Part shown: positions 34,149-41,512 of the stretch, piece by piece
How positions within the stretch are numbered: position 1 is the first letter of the stretch
Layout: each line of letters starts with the position of its first letter
From: Candidatus Termititenax aidoneus
GTDB taxonomy: Bacteria; Margulisbacteria; Termititenacia; Termititenacales; Termititenacaceae
Assembly: GCA_003864455.1 (NCBI GenBank)
Contig: BGZN01000008.1
Span: 1-45,489 of the forward strand
Length of the DNA stretch: 45,489 nucleotides
Direction: 5' to 3'
Program-made: the position numbers and the translations under genes
The notes under the pieces: generated by a model
The model's input: the letters and a program-made list of their open reading frames with translations, nothing else
Databases searched by the model: none
What the model was told of the DNA's origin: nothing

Positions 34149-35231
34149 ATGTTCAGTAAGACGGTCGGGGTTTTTTTTAATAATAAAAAAGTGGGCAGAA
34201 TAACGGAACTTCAATCAGGACATTATGGTTTTACTTATGATCCAGAATGGCTGCTCAATGGTTTTGCGATAGATCCGCGGCATTTACCGTTGCAAAATGT
34301 TCTATTTACCGTGAGACAGATTGCTCCCAGCATGTATAGCAACTGTTCATTCAATATCTTTTTGGCTAGTTTTTTAGGCGGGTGGCAGTATGTGCTTATA
34401 GATTCTTTATTGTTAAAATATGTAGACTCTCCGCAGGAAATATCATTATTGGATAGACTGGTCGTTTTGGCTGAACATGGCTGCGGTTCTTTAACATATA
34501 AATTAGAAGAAGCATTTGATTATAAGATGGATATGCGCTGCTTAATCTTCTGGCATGAACAAATGGTGTGTAAACATAGATCGGAAGATTTGAATAAACT
34601 GTTAGCATGCTGGAGTTTACTGGATGAAAACTCTGGCGTAACGCTTAAAATGGTTTTGGTTGCACTAGGTAAGACGCAATGGCTGCTTAAGTTTAAACGC
34701 AAAGGCGATGAGATTGAGTGGTTGAATAGTCAAGCTGCTTTAAAGGCGGGGTTATGCTTGCCAGAGATCCGGCGGCTGGAAGATAGATATTTTTTGAGCA
34801 AGCGTTTTGATTGTCGAGAAGACGGCCGGAAAATATTTTTCTGCCGGGCGGATGTTTTATTGGAAGAACGCGGCTGTGATTATGCGGATATTTTAAATTT
34901 AACTAAAGATTTAACCGAGTCGAGTGAAGAAGTATTAAAAATGTTTCAACGCGCATGTTTTAATATTCTTTCCGGCTGCGATGATCATATTCATAATTTG
35001 GGTTATTTATATGATGGCGTCAATTGGACGGTATGTCCGAATTATGATTTGGCACAAGGTCCCAAACCAGGGCACGACGCGTTGTTAACTGTCAACCATT
35101 CACACAAACCAAATACAGAGGATATCTTGATTGTGGCTGAGAAAGCGGGAATTCCGGCTCGGATTGCCAAAGATGTTTTGGCGGAAGTAAGAGCAGCAGT
35201 AGATGAATGCCTTCTCTCCGGTCTGGCCTAA
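34149..35231 (+). CDS. HipA-like kinase
   Basis: This 360-residue protein of the HipA/HipT type has a HipA N-subdomain (VGVFFNNKKVGRITELQSG, YDPEWLLNGF), the LLKFKRKGD and YFLSKRFD segments that line up with HipA nucleotide-binding parts, the catalytic loop GCDDHIHN (D278, D279, N283) and the metal-binding NYDLA (D300). HipA proteins phosphorylate targets such as aminoacyl-tRNA synthetases. No HipB antitoxin is adjacent. The ATG follows AAAGGA, 10 nt after the glycosyltransferase gene, so it belongs to the operon and may phosphorylate a cluster component. Confidence 0.8.
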   Translation: MFSKTVGVFFNNKKVGRITELQSGHYGFTYDPEWLLNGFAIDPRHLPLQNVLFTVRQIAPSMYSNCSFNIFLASFLGGWQYVLIDSLLLKYVDSPQEISLLDRLVVLAEHGCGSLTYKLEEAFDYKMDMRCLIFWHEQMVCKHRSEDLNKLLACWSLLDENSGVTLKMVLVALGKTQWLLKFKRKGDEIEWLNSQAALKAGLCLPEIRRLEDRYFLSKRFDCREDGRKIFFCRADVLLEERGCDYADILNLTKDLTESSEEVLKMFQRACFNILSGCDDHIHNLGYLYDGVNWTVCPNYDLAQGPKPGHDALLTVNHSHKPNTEDILIVAEKAGIPARIAKDVLAEVRAAVDECLLSGLA

Positions 35232-35270
35232 TATTTCATGGTGATTATGCGTCCCCTTAGTCAAAAATAT

Positions 35271-35301
35271 TTAACATTTGCTTTTAAAGGAATGATATAA
35301 T
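35271..35301 (+). promoter_or_regulatory. Promoter of the AlbA-type regulator (probably leaderless)
   Basis: A perfect -10 TATAAT (35296-35301) and TTAACA (35271-35276) are 19 nt apart. The -10 ends 8 nt before ATG 35310, so the transcript would start at or next to the start codon. The AAAGGA at 35286-35291 lies upstream of the -10 and cannot be in the mRNA. Confidence 0.55.
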
Positions 35302-35309
35302 TTTTGTCT

Positions 35310-36674
35310 ATGTTATTGTCTGAATCGGAGACTGCCGAGCTAAAAACATCCACCTCTGAATTGAAAGAAGCTATCGTTTCTATTTGCGCTATTCTCAATA
35401 AGCATCAAGGCGGGATATTATATTTTGGCCTTAGAAATAACGGCAGAGTTATTGGACAGACTGTTTCTGAAAAGACCCTGCGGGACATTTCTAAAGCGAT
35501 TGCCGAGCATATCGAGCCTAAAATATATCCTATTGTTGAAAAAGTAATTCTGGATAATAAACAATGCGTTCGAGTAGAATTTAACGGCCAAACCATTCCT
35601 TATTTTGCGCAGGGGCGTGCTTATATCCGTGTCGGAGACGAAGACAGAAAATTATCCGCAAAAGAGTTAGAAAATATAATTTTAGAGAGGCACCGCAAAA
35701 ATATTTCGTGGGACACAGAGATTTGTAAAAAGGCCGTGCTTCAGGACATTAGCATTGAAAAGCTAAGAAAATTTGTCAAAATGGCCAAAGCAACTTATGC
35801 GTCTCAAAAAAATTCTTTGGAAAAATTAAATTTACTTGCTGGTAAAAGTTTGTTAAACACCGCATTGCTGTTTTTTGGTAAAAATCCGGCAAGATTTTTC
35901 CCCGGCGCTAAATTAAGATGCGCGGTTTTTGGCGCCCAAAATACCGCGTCCATTATTGATCGCCAGGAATATTGCGGAGATGTGCTTTATTTGATTGAAC
36001 GAGCCCAAGAGTATATTTTAAAGAATATACATGTCGGCATGAAAATAGAAAGTTTGTCTAGGGAAGACGTCCCTGAAATAAACAAAGAGGCTTTGCGGGA
36101 AGCTGTTATTAACGCTTTTTGTCATAGAGATTACCGCGAGCATGATGCAGTGAATATTGCCGTATTTAAAGATCGTGTGGAAATTAGGAGTCCGGGCGGA
36201 TTGTATGGCGGACTGACTCTTGCCCAGATAAAGGAAGAGTCTGTGTCCAAAAGACGCAATGAGTTGATTGCGGATTTATTCCATCGAATAAATTATGTAG
36301 AAAAATGGGGGCGCGGTATACCATTGATTTTAGCCAAAGAACCAACTGTTCGATTCAAGGAAGTGGCGGGCATTTTTATCGCGGTATTTCAAAGAAAATA
36401 TTATTTGGAACAAGCGGAAGCCGGCTTGGAAAAAGCAAGAAAGCGCGGTAAAAAAACTACCCTGAAAACTACCCTGAAAACTACCCTGAAAACTACCCTG
36501 AAAATTATTAGGTTAATTAAGCAAAATCCGCAAATTACCACCACGCAATTGGCTGAAATGCTGGGGTTGAGCCTTGATGGAACAAAGTGGAATCTAAAAA
36601 AATTAAAGGAGCAGGGCAAGATTCGGCGTGTTGGACCGGATAGAGGCGGTCACTGGGAAGTGTCAAATATTTAA
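35310..36674 (+). CDS. AlbA/Schlafen-type DNA-binding regulator with winged helix
   Basis: This 454-residue protein has an N-terminal AlbA_2 domain (ESETAELKTSTSELKEAIVS, then ILNKHQGGILYFGLRNNG and RAYIRVG at ~100) and a middle HATPase-like part (NKEALREAVINAFCHRDYRE, IRSPGGLYGG, EKWGRGIPLI). The C-terminal winged helix (PQITTTQLAEMLGLSLDGTK) is joined by a linker of four KTTL repeats. These proteins are accessory regulators, often near mobile and defence genes. ATG 35310 is used; a TTG at 35304 in frame is less likely given the promoter. Confidence 0.85.
   Translation: MLLSESETAELKTSTSELKEAIVSICAILNKHQGGILYFGLRNNGRVIGQTVSEKTLRDISKAIAEHIEPKIYPIVEKVILDNKQCVRVEFNGQTIPYFAQGRAYIRVGDEDRKLSAKELENIILERHRKNISWDTEICKKAVLQDISIEKLRKFVKMAKATYASQKNSLEKLNLLAGKSLLNTALLFFGKNPARFFPGAKLRCAVFGAQNTASIIDRQEYCGDVLYLIERAQEYILKNIHVGMKIESLSREDVPEINKEALREAVINAFCHRDYREHDAVNIAVFKDRVEIRSPGGLYGGLTLAQIKEESVSKRRNELIADLFHRINYVEKWGRGIPLILAKEPTVRFKEVAGIFIAVFQRKYYLEQAEAGLEKARKRGKKTTLKTTLKTTLKTTLKIIRLIKQNPQITTTQLAEMLGLSLDGTKWNLKKLKEQGKIRRVGPDRGGHWEVSNI
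36453..36500 (+). repeat. 12 bp minisatellite, four perfect copies, in frame
   Basis: AAAACTACCCTG is repeated four times without a mismatch and encodes (KTTL)4 in the linker before the winged helix. The length is a multiple of three, so copy-number changes keep the frame. Identical codon use in all copies points to recent expansion by slippage. Confidence 0.95.
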
Positions 36675-36814
36675 CTATCCCTCTCCTCCGTCCGTACCCT
36701 CGCCGCAAACTCCGCTGACGGCAAAATCTGTATACCTCGATCTTAAAGCGTGTTGATTATGCGCAGATTGGTATAGCATTTCCAACTGAACACGGTTTGG
36801 ACTGCTGCCGCGGC

Positions 36815-36844
36815 TTGTCCGGTTTTGTTAAACCATGCTATCAT
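36815..36844 (+). promoter_or_regulatory. Promoter of the B12 uptake operon
   Basis: TTGTCC (36815-36820) and TATCAT (36839-36844) are 18 nt apart, placed just before the riboswitch. Upstream, 36675-36814 shows no gene or clear structure. Confidence 0.45.
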
Positions 36845-36849
36845 CTCCC

Positions 36850-36985
36850 TGCCATATGGAGGAAAGTCGCTCCTGCGTAAGTAGGCGCGTTAACCGGTGC
36901 GAATCCGGCGCTGTCCCGCAACTGTGAACAAGTCCGCGAAATAAACAAAAATTATTTTGCCTAAACTTGCTAAGTCAGAATACTC
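36850..36985 (+). promoter_or_regulatory. Cobalamin riboswitch
   Basis: The conserved core is present: CCGGTGCGAATCCGG (36894-36908), CTGTCCCGCAACTGTGA (36911-36927) and, after a variable arm, AAGTCAGAATAC (36972-36983), the B12-box end. It directly precedes a TonB-dependent receptor, as expected for repression by adenosylcobalamin. The GGAGG ribosome binding site (37010-37014) lies 26 nt further on, so control of translation is plausible; no T-run terminator is seen. Confidence 0.92.
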
Positions 36986-37020
36986 AATTTGGCTAATATA
37001 TTATCCCGCGGAGGAAAACC

Positions 37021-39018
37021 ATGAAAAAATTTTTGGTATTGTGCTGTTTTGTTTGCGGTTATGCATTTTCCCAAATTTATGAAACGGAAGGAATTACAGT
37101 AGTCGGCAAGCGGCTCTATGACGGCTCGCTGCAGACCGGCTATTACGGCGCCGCGCAGATCATCACTTCGGCGGACATTACCGCCGTCGGCGCGCTGACC
37201 GTACCGGATGTTTTGCAAAAATACGGCGTGGCCAAATACAGCAATGCCACGGGCAGTCCGCTGGACTGGACGCTCAATTGGAACGGCTTCAGCAAAGGCG
37301 AAGAAATAGTCGTGATTGTGGACGGCGTCAAAGTCAATGAGGCCGATGACAATGTGGTGTACTGGACTAATATTCCGGTGGCGGACATTGAGCGCATCGA
37401 GATACTGCCCGGCGCAGGGTCAGCGCAGTACGGCTCTGGAGCTTTTGCTGGCGTGTTAAATATTGTCACCAACAAATCCGCGCAAAAATCTGTCGTGGCC
37501 GAAATAGGCACGGACGGCTATGGCCGTCAGGGTTTTACTCTGGGTGATACTTTCGCGGAAAATTTTTATTATCGTTTAAATTTTGACAATCTGGCGGCAA
37601 CCGGCCAGCGTAAACATTCCGCTTACCGCGACCAGCGGCTCTCCGGAAAACTGGGCTGGTTTAACGATAGTTCGGAATTAAATCTGTATTACAAACTGGC
37701 GGATGCGCAGGCCAATTACCCTGACCAATTGACCGCCAAGGAAATTCTCGACAACCGCCGTCAGGCTATTGCGCCGGACAGCAGAGACATAGACACCGAT
37801 CAGACCAATCTAGAATATCTTGGTCGTCTGGGTGCGGACTGGACTTATGTGCTGAATTTGGGCTTGAAAAACAGGACAGTTAAATATGATACTGTAGGGC
37901 GCGGTGGAGATGAGACGATTATCCGTGCTAATGAAAATAGTCATAGTTATTTGGGGCAATTGACATATAAAAACAAATTGACTTTTGGTTACGATTATCG
38001 TTTGGCAAATATTCGCTCCAAAGATTACGGGACAGATAGTTACGATGCTTTCTACGTTCCTATAATAGTGGATATCAACGAGAAAACGGCGGATATTTCT
38101 GCGACCAAAGGCGAATATGCGCCTTATATTCAATATTTTGACCGCTGGGGCGCTGTATACTGGCGGTATGGCGCGCGCGAGGACAGTGTGGATTATGTGC
38201 AGACGGATAATTTTAATAAATCTGCTGAACGTAAAACTAAAAAATTTTCCAAACGCGCGCACAATGGTGAAGTTGGCGTAAACTTTTTGAACGACTGGCA
38301 AACTTATTTTAGTTACGGCGAGGCGTTCAAAGCCCCAGGCTTTTCTTATTTGTTTGGCTCATGGGGCGCTAATGAAAACCTTTCCGCGGAGCTGGCCAAA
38401 ACCCAGACTGCAGGCCTGCGTTGGCAGAATACTTATACCAATTTTAACTGGAATGTTTTTAACACGCTGGTCGATGATGAAATAATTTGGGTGTGTACTG
38501 ATCCTGGTATGGGAGATGGTATAAATCAAAATGCCCAGAAAACCAGACGCGACGGTTTCAATCTGAATATTGAGCAAAAACTAAATGCGGAATGGCAGAT
38601 TTTTACCAACTATAACTATACTAAAGCCAGATTTATAGATGCTACAGTCACAGATTGGAATACTTATCCGTATGAGACTCTCGATTTGTCAGGCTACGCT
38701 CTGCCCTTGGTTCCGGAGCAGGTTTATAGTTTTGGCCTGAATTATGTTGTGTCCAATTGGTCACTGTCTGTTATACAAAATTTTGTAGACAAACAATATG
38801 CCGACGGAGATTATACTAATGAGTATGATTTTCTTTCGGCCTATTCTTTTGCGGACGCTCGCATTGCTTATAGTCCGTTTGTTGAACTAAATTTGTATCT
38901 GAATATTCATAATGTTCTGAATAATATTTATAATACCAAAACTCTGGCTGGCGAGCCTATTTACTATACACCTGCCGACTTGCGTACGGCGGCGATAGGA
39001 GCGCAATGGTCGTTTTAG
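37021..39018 (+). CDS. btuB: TonB-dependent outer-membrane receptor, BtuB-like
   Basis: This 665-residue protein has a signal peptide (KKFLVLCCFVCGYAFS), a TonB-box-like segment (EGITVVGKR), the plug domain (GAAQIITSADITAVGA; VVIVDGVKVNEADD; IERIEILPGAGSAQYGSGAF) and a beta-barrel that ends in the terminal phenylalanine typical of BamA substrates (AAIGAQWSF). The riboswitch makes cobalamin, or a precursor, the probable ligand. It heads an operon with exbB, exbD and tonB; the exbB ATG lies inside its last codons. Confidence 0.93.
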   Translation: MKKFLVLCCFVCGYAFSQIYETEGITVVGKRLYDGSLQTGYYGAAQIITSADITAVGALTVPDVLQKYGVAKYSNATGSPLDWTLNWNGFSKGEEIVVIVDGVKVNEADDNVVYWTNIPVADIERIEILPGAGSAQYGSGAFAGVLNIVTNKSAQKSVVAEIGTDGYGRQGFTLGDTFAENFYYRLNFDNLAATGQRKHSAYRDQRLSGKLGWFNDSSELNLYYKLADAQANYPDQLTAKEILDNRRQAIAPDSRDIDTDQTNLEYLGRLGADWTYVLNLGLKNRTVKYDTVGRGGDETIIRANENSHSYLGQLTYKNKLTFGYDYRLANIRSKDYGTDSYDAFYVPIIVDINEKTADISATKGEYAPYIQYFDRWGAVYWRYGAREDSVDYVQTDNFNKSAERKTKKFSKRAHNGEVGVNFLNDWQTYFSYGEAFKAPGFSYLFGSWGANENLSAELAKTQTAGLRWQNTYTNFNWNVFNTLVDDEIIWVCTDPGMGDGINQNAQKTRRDGFNLNIEQKLNAEWQIFTNYNYTKARFIDATVTDWNTYPYETLDLSGYALPLVPEQVYSFGLNYVVSNWSLSVIQNFVDKQYADGDYTNEYDFLSAYSFADARIAYSPFVELNLYLNIHNVLNNIYNTKTLAGEPIYYTPADLRTAAIGAQWSF

Positions 39019-39350
39019 TTTTACTGGGTTTGTGCTCGGTGGTCTCTCTGGCGGTCATTTTAGAGCGGCTGGTTTTTTTCTGGACGCATAAAAAATACAC
39101 GTCAAAAGCAGCGGAGCGGTATTTATATTTGTTGTCCACAATGATTTCTATCGCTCCGCTTTTGGGCATACTCGGCACGGTCTGGGGCATCATGCAGGCT
39201 TTTGGCGGCTATTCTCTGCAAGGCGACATGCAGTCCATTGCCGGCGGCATAGCGGTGGCTTTGCAGACGACAGCGGCCGGTCTGCTCATCGCCCTGACCG
39301 ATTTGGTTTTTTATAATTATTTTGCGCACAAGGCTGACAATGCACAGTAA
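39006..39350 (+). CDS. exbB: Miniature ExbB/TolQ-like proton channel subunit
   Basis: At 114 residues this is about half the usual ExbB length. Three membrane segments are visible (residues ~2-22, ~43-65, ~79-105) with the family core APLLGILGTVWGIMQAF and GGIAVALQTTAAGLLIALTD. The large cytoplasmic region between TM1 and TM2 is reduced to ~20 residues (WTHKKYTSKAAERYLYL). AGGAG lies inside btuB. It should work with ExbD to energise TonB; the short form is complete and not frameshifted. Confidence 0.85.
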   Translation: MVVLVLLGLCSVVSLAVILERLVFFWTHKKYTSKAAERYLYLLSTMISIAPLLGILGTVWGIMQAFGGYSLQGDMQSIAGGIAVALQTTAAGLLIALTDLVFYNYFAHKADNAQ

Positions 39351-39699
39351 GCAACGTCGAATTGTGCACAGTGAGCAGCGTCGAACCGTGCACAAAAATA
39401 ACTCTCCGCATATCGATTTGGTGCCGCTGCTGGACACGATTTTTTTGCTGCTGTTTTTTTTCTTGTGCGCGGCGCTGCTGCAGTCCAGCAATCTGGCGGC
39501 CGGCTTGTCCGCTCCTGGCGAGCAAATAAAAAAATATCACACTATCACTATAACCAAAGATAATGTCAGCGGTCTGGAAGACGGCGGCGCTTTGCCGGTG
39601 CTGATCAAAGCTGACGCAGATGTGGATTTCGGACGAGTGAGCGCCGTCCTGCGCCGTTTGCAGGAGCGCAAAGTACAGAAAATAAATTTTGCATTATGA
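39340..39699 (+). CDS. exbD: ExbD/TolR-like protein
   Basis: This 119-residue protein has one transmembrane helix (LDTIFLLLFFFLCAALLQSS), preceded by the conserved IDLVPLLD in which the aspartate carries protons, and a periplasmic domain (VLIKADADVDFGRVSAVLRR). ATG 39340 is used; an in-frame TTG at 39322 has less support. The first ~25 residues come from a 24 bp tandem duplication (HSKQRRIV HSEQRRTV H) and are an unusual addition. Confidence 0.9.
   Translation: MHSKQRRIVHSEQRRTVHKNNSPHIDLVPLLDTIFLLLFFFLCAALLQSSNLAAGLSAPGEQIKKYHTITITKDNVSGLEDGGALPVLIKADADVDFGRVSAVLRRLQERKVQKINFAL
39341..39394 (+). repeat. 24 bp tandem duplication at the 5' end of exbD
   Basis: TGCACAG starts at 39341, 39365 and 39389, an exact 24 bp period with two full units and a partial third. 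The unit carries GAGCAGCGTCGAA, loosely like the GAGCGGAGTCGA core of the palindromic repeats in the ribosomal operon. Multiples of three keep the reading frame. Confidence 0.8.
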
Positions 39700-40154
39700 C
39701 TAAATATTTTTTTATTTCTTTGTTGATCCATTTGTTGGTTCTGGTTTTTTATTTGAACGGCAGGGTCAGCGCAGACTTAAATAACTTTTATTTTGGCCGG
39801 CAGTCCGGAGAAAAACCCAGCATAACTATCGGTTTTGGCGCGGCAGCGGCGGAAGCAGCGGACAGCGCAGGTTATGAACTTATCGGCGCGGCGGAGTTGT
39901 CCAGTTATGCCAGTCCGCAAAACCGTCCGCCCAAATATCCAGCGCTGGCTTTACACAATCGCTGGCAGGGTGAGGCCGTCCTGCTTTTGAGCATAAATAA
40001 AAATGGCGCTTTGGATAGAGTTGATTTAGTGAAGTCTTCCGGTCACCAAATTTTGGACCAAGCCGCTTTGCTGGCGGCACAGGACTGGCGGTTTCAGAGT
40101 CTGCGGCGCGGTATTCAAGTTAATTTTCCGGTTAAATATGTTTTACAAAATTGA
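39696..40154 (+). CDS. tonB: TonB-family energy transducer, short form
   Basis: This 152-residue protein has an N-terminal membrane anchor (YFFISLLIHLLVLVFYL, with the His found in TonB anchors) and the C-terminal domain PPKYPALALHNRWQGEAVLL, LVKSSGHQILDQAALLAAQD and WRF. There is almost no proline-rich periplasmic spacer. It overlaps exbD by ATGA and completes a dedicated B12 uptake operon. An inner-membrane BtuCD-type transporter is not in the window. Confidence 0.93.
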   Translation: MTKYFFISLLIHLLVLVFYLNGRVSADLNNFYFGRQSGEKPSITIGFGAAAAEAADSAGYELIGAAELSSYASPQNRPPKYPALALHNRWQGEAVLLLSINKNGALDRVDLVKSSGHQILDQAALLAAQDWRFQSLRRGIQVNFPVKYVLQN

Positions 40155-40187
40155 CCATTTCTTGATTGAACAATAGCAGTCAAGTGG

Positions 40188-40216
40188 TTGACATTCTATA
40201 TCGATAGTGTTATAGT
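40188..40216 (+). promoter_or_regulatory. Promoter of the VapBC module
   Basis: TTGACA (40188-40193) and TATAGT (40211-40216) are 17 nt apart, close to consensus. CTATATCGATAG (40197-40208) lies in the spacer as a small palindrome and is a probable VapB operator. Confidence 0.75.
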
Positions 40217-40234
40217 AAGACAAGAGGTGCATCG

Positions 40235-40441
40235 ATGAGTACAGTGACGCTTTCCAGTAAATATCAAGTAGTTATTCCTAAAGAAGTGCGGAAAGATGCT
40301 GGTTTACAGGCCGGAGCGATTTTAGAAGTGTTGGTTTATGGCCAGCGCATAGAGCTTGTGCCGCTGCAGCCTTTGTCAAATTTAAAAGGTATTTTTAAAG
40401 GCCTGAATACAGAAATTTTGCGAGAAAAAGAAAGACTATGA
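40235..40441 (+). CDS. vapB: AbrB/MazE-type antitoxin (VapB-like)
   Basis: This 68-residue protein has the swapped-hairpin SpoVT-AbrB pattern (VTLSSKYQVVIPKEVRKDAG, LEVLVYGQRIELVPLQP). It binds DNA as a dimer and neutralises the PIN toxin through its C-terminus. GAGGTG precedes the ATG, and the stop overlaps the toxin start by ATGA. Confidence 0.92.
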   Translation: MSTVTLSSKYQVVIPKEVRKDAGLQAGAILEVLVYGQRIELVPLQPLSNLKGIFKGLNTEILREKERL

Positions 40442-40869
40442 ATAATATAGTGGATTCTTCTTGCTGGCTGGAGTATTTAGCCGGAACAAAGGCCGGCGAA
40501 CAAGTAGCGGATATTCTGGCGGAAACGAATACCTTGTTTGTGCCTGCGATTACTATCTATGAAGTTTTTAAAAAATTGCTGCTGGAAACCGATGAAGACA
40601 AAGCTTTGTTTGCGGCGGCGCACATGAAACAAGGCCGGGTGATAGACCTAGATACGGAACTGGCTTTACTGGCTGCCAAACTCGGCCGGGAGCATCAACT
40701 GCCGCTGGCGGACAGCATTATTTACGCTTCTGCGCGCAAGTACAATTGTGTTTTGTGGACGCAGGATAAACATTTTAAGGGTTTAGAATCGGTGCATTAT
40801 GTGACTGGCGGGACAAAATCACCGCTTTTTAAACGCAGCGTACAAAATTCAACATTCCGCCGGGCATAG
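40438..40869 (+). CDS. vapC: PIN-domain toxin (VapC-like)
   Basis: This 143-residue PIN nuclease has the acidic residues D6 (IVDSSCWLEYL), E42 (YEVFKK), D92 (LADSIIYA) and D110 (WTQDKHF). The last ~12 residues (SVQNSTFRRA region) are encoded by the left copy of a 23 bp direct repeat, so the original C-terminus may have been altered when the neighbouring module arrived. Confidence 0.92.
   Translation: MNNIVDSSCWLEYLAGTKAGEQVADILAETNTLFVPAITIYEVFKKLLLETDEDKALFAAAHMKQGRVIDLDTELALLAAKLGREHQLPLADSIIYASARKYNCVLWTQDKHFKGLESVHYVTGGTKSPLFKRSVQNSTFRRA
40841..40863. repeat. Left 23 bp direct repeat flanking the RelE/Phd module
   Basis: Identical over 23 bp with 41501-41523 (begins TACAAAATTCAACATTCC). 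It forms the 3' end of vapC. On the minus strand it could encode the same AGGMLNFV-like end as aconitase, as if it were a scar of the aconitase 3' end. Confidence 0.9.
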
Positions 40870-40875
40870 GAAAGT

Positions 40876-41184
40876 TCAATTGTTGCTGGGAATTTGTAAA
40901 TACAAAGAATTATCTCGTTTGGCGTGCAGAATACGGTAAATTCGAATAGTTTTAGCGGCAGAGAAAACTTTATAAAACACCAGATAGTCTTCCACGGTTA
41001 TTTTCCGGTATTGTTTGTTGTGCTCCGGATACATATAAGGAGTTTGCGCGATATTGGTCAGAATATTGTCCAGAGAATCAAGGAGTTTTTTAATTTTATT
41101 CGTTCCGGCATAGTAAACGCAAATATCGTCCAGGTCTTTTGCAGCGCGCCAAAGAATTTTTATAGCATAAACTGATTTAGGCAT
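40876..41184 (-). CDS. RelE/ParE-family toxin
   Basis: This 102-residue protein has the family layout: YAIKILWRAAKDLDDICVYY at the N-terminus, then the helix pair (LLDSLDNILTNIAQTPYMYP) and the core strands YRKITVEDYLVFYKV and IRIYRILHAKRD. ParE-type members poison gyrase and RelE-type cleave mRNA; the target is not clear. Its start overlaps the antitoxin end by 8 nt. Confidence 0.9.
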   Translation of the reverse strand: MPKSVYAIKILWRAAKDLDDICVYYAGTNKIKKLLDSLDNILTNIAQTPYMYPEHNKQYRKITVEDYLVFYKVFSAAKTIRIYRILHAKRDNSLYLQIPSNN

Positions 41185-41458
41185 TGTATTTTTTGCGTAA
41201 TTTGCGGATTACAGTTTTGTAATCCAACCATTTGGCTGTTGGTTTAGCTGCCTCTGCTTCCGCTTCACGCAGTTTTTCTGCCACGTATTTATAATGAGTA
41301 TACTCGGCAATCTCGGTATAATCCTCAAAATTTATTAACACTGCCGCTCCGCGCCCGTGCTTGGTGAGAATGACCTGGCCGTGATTGTCCAACAAGGATT
41401 CCACTTGAGGATAATTGTTGCGCAAATCCCTTACCGGACGAACATGAACATCCCGCAT
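41177..41458 (-). CDS. Phd/YefM-type antitoxin
   Basis: This 93-residue protein with VRPVRDLRNNYPQVESLLDN and the strand VILTKHGRGAAVLINFEDY is a standard YefM/Phd domain. The C-terminal helix (AEKLREAEAEAAKPTAKW) should bind the RelE-like partner. AAAGGGG precedes the ATG at 41458. Confidence 0.92.
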   Translation of the reverse strand: MRDVHVRPVRDLRNNYPQVESLLDNHGQVILTKHGRGAAVLINFEDYTEIAEYTHYKYVAEKLREAEAEAAKPTAKWLDYKTVIRKLRKKYNA

Positions 41459-41482
41459 AGAAAACCCCTTTCTGGAATCAGT

Positions 41483-41512
41483 ATTGTATCATAATTTTGA
41501 TACAAAATTCAA
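41483..41512 (-). promoter_or_regulatory. Promoter and operator of the Phd/RelE module
   Basis: On the minus strand TTGAAT (plus 41507-41512) and TACAAT (plus 41483-41488) are 18 nt apart. Between them lies the inverted repeat GTATCA...TGATAC (41486-41503), a likely antitoxin operator. The -35 lies within the 23 bp direct repeat, inside the aconitase gene end. Confidence 0.65.

Noticed and set aside
19869-35231. Diversity-generating retroelement acting on the repeat proteins
   Set aside because: No reverse transcriptase and no template/variable repeat pair was found.
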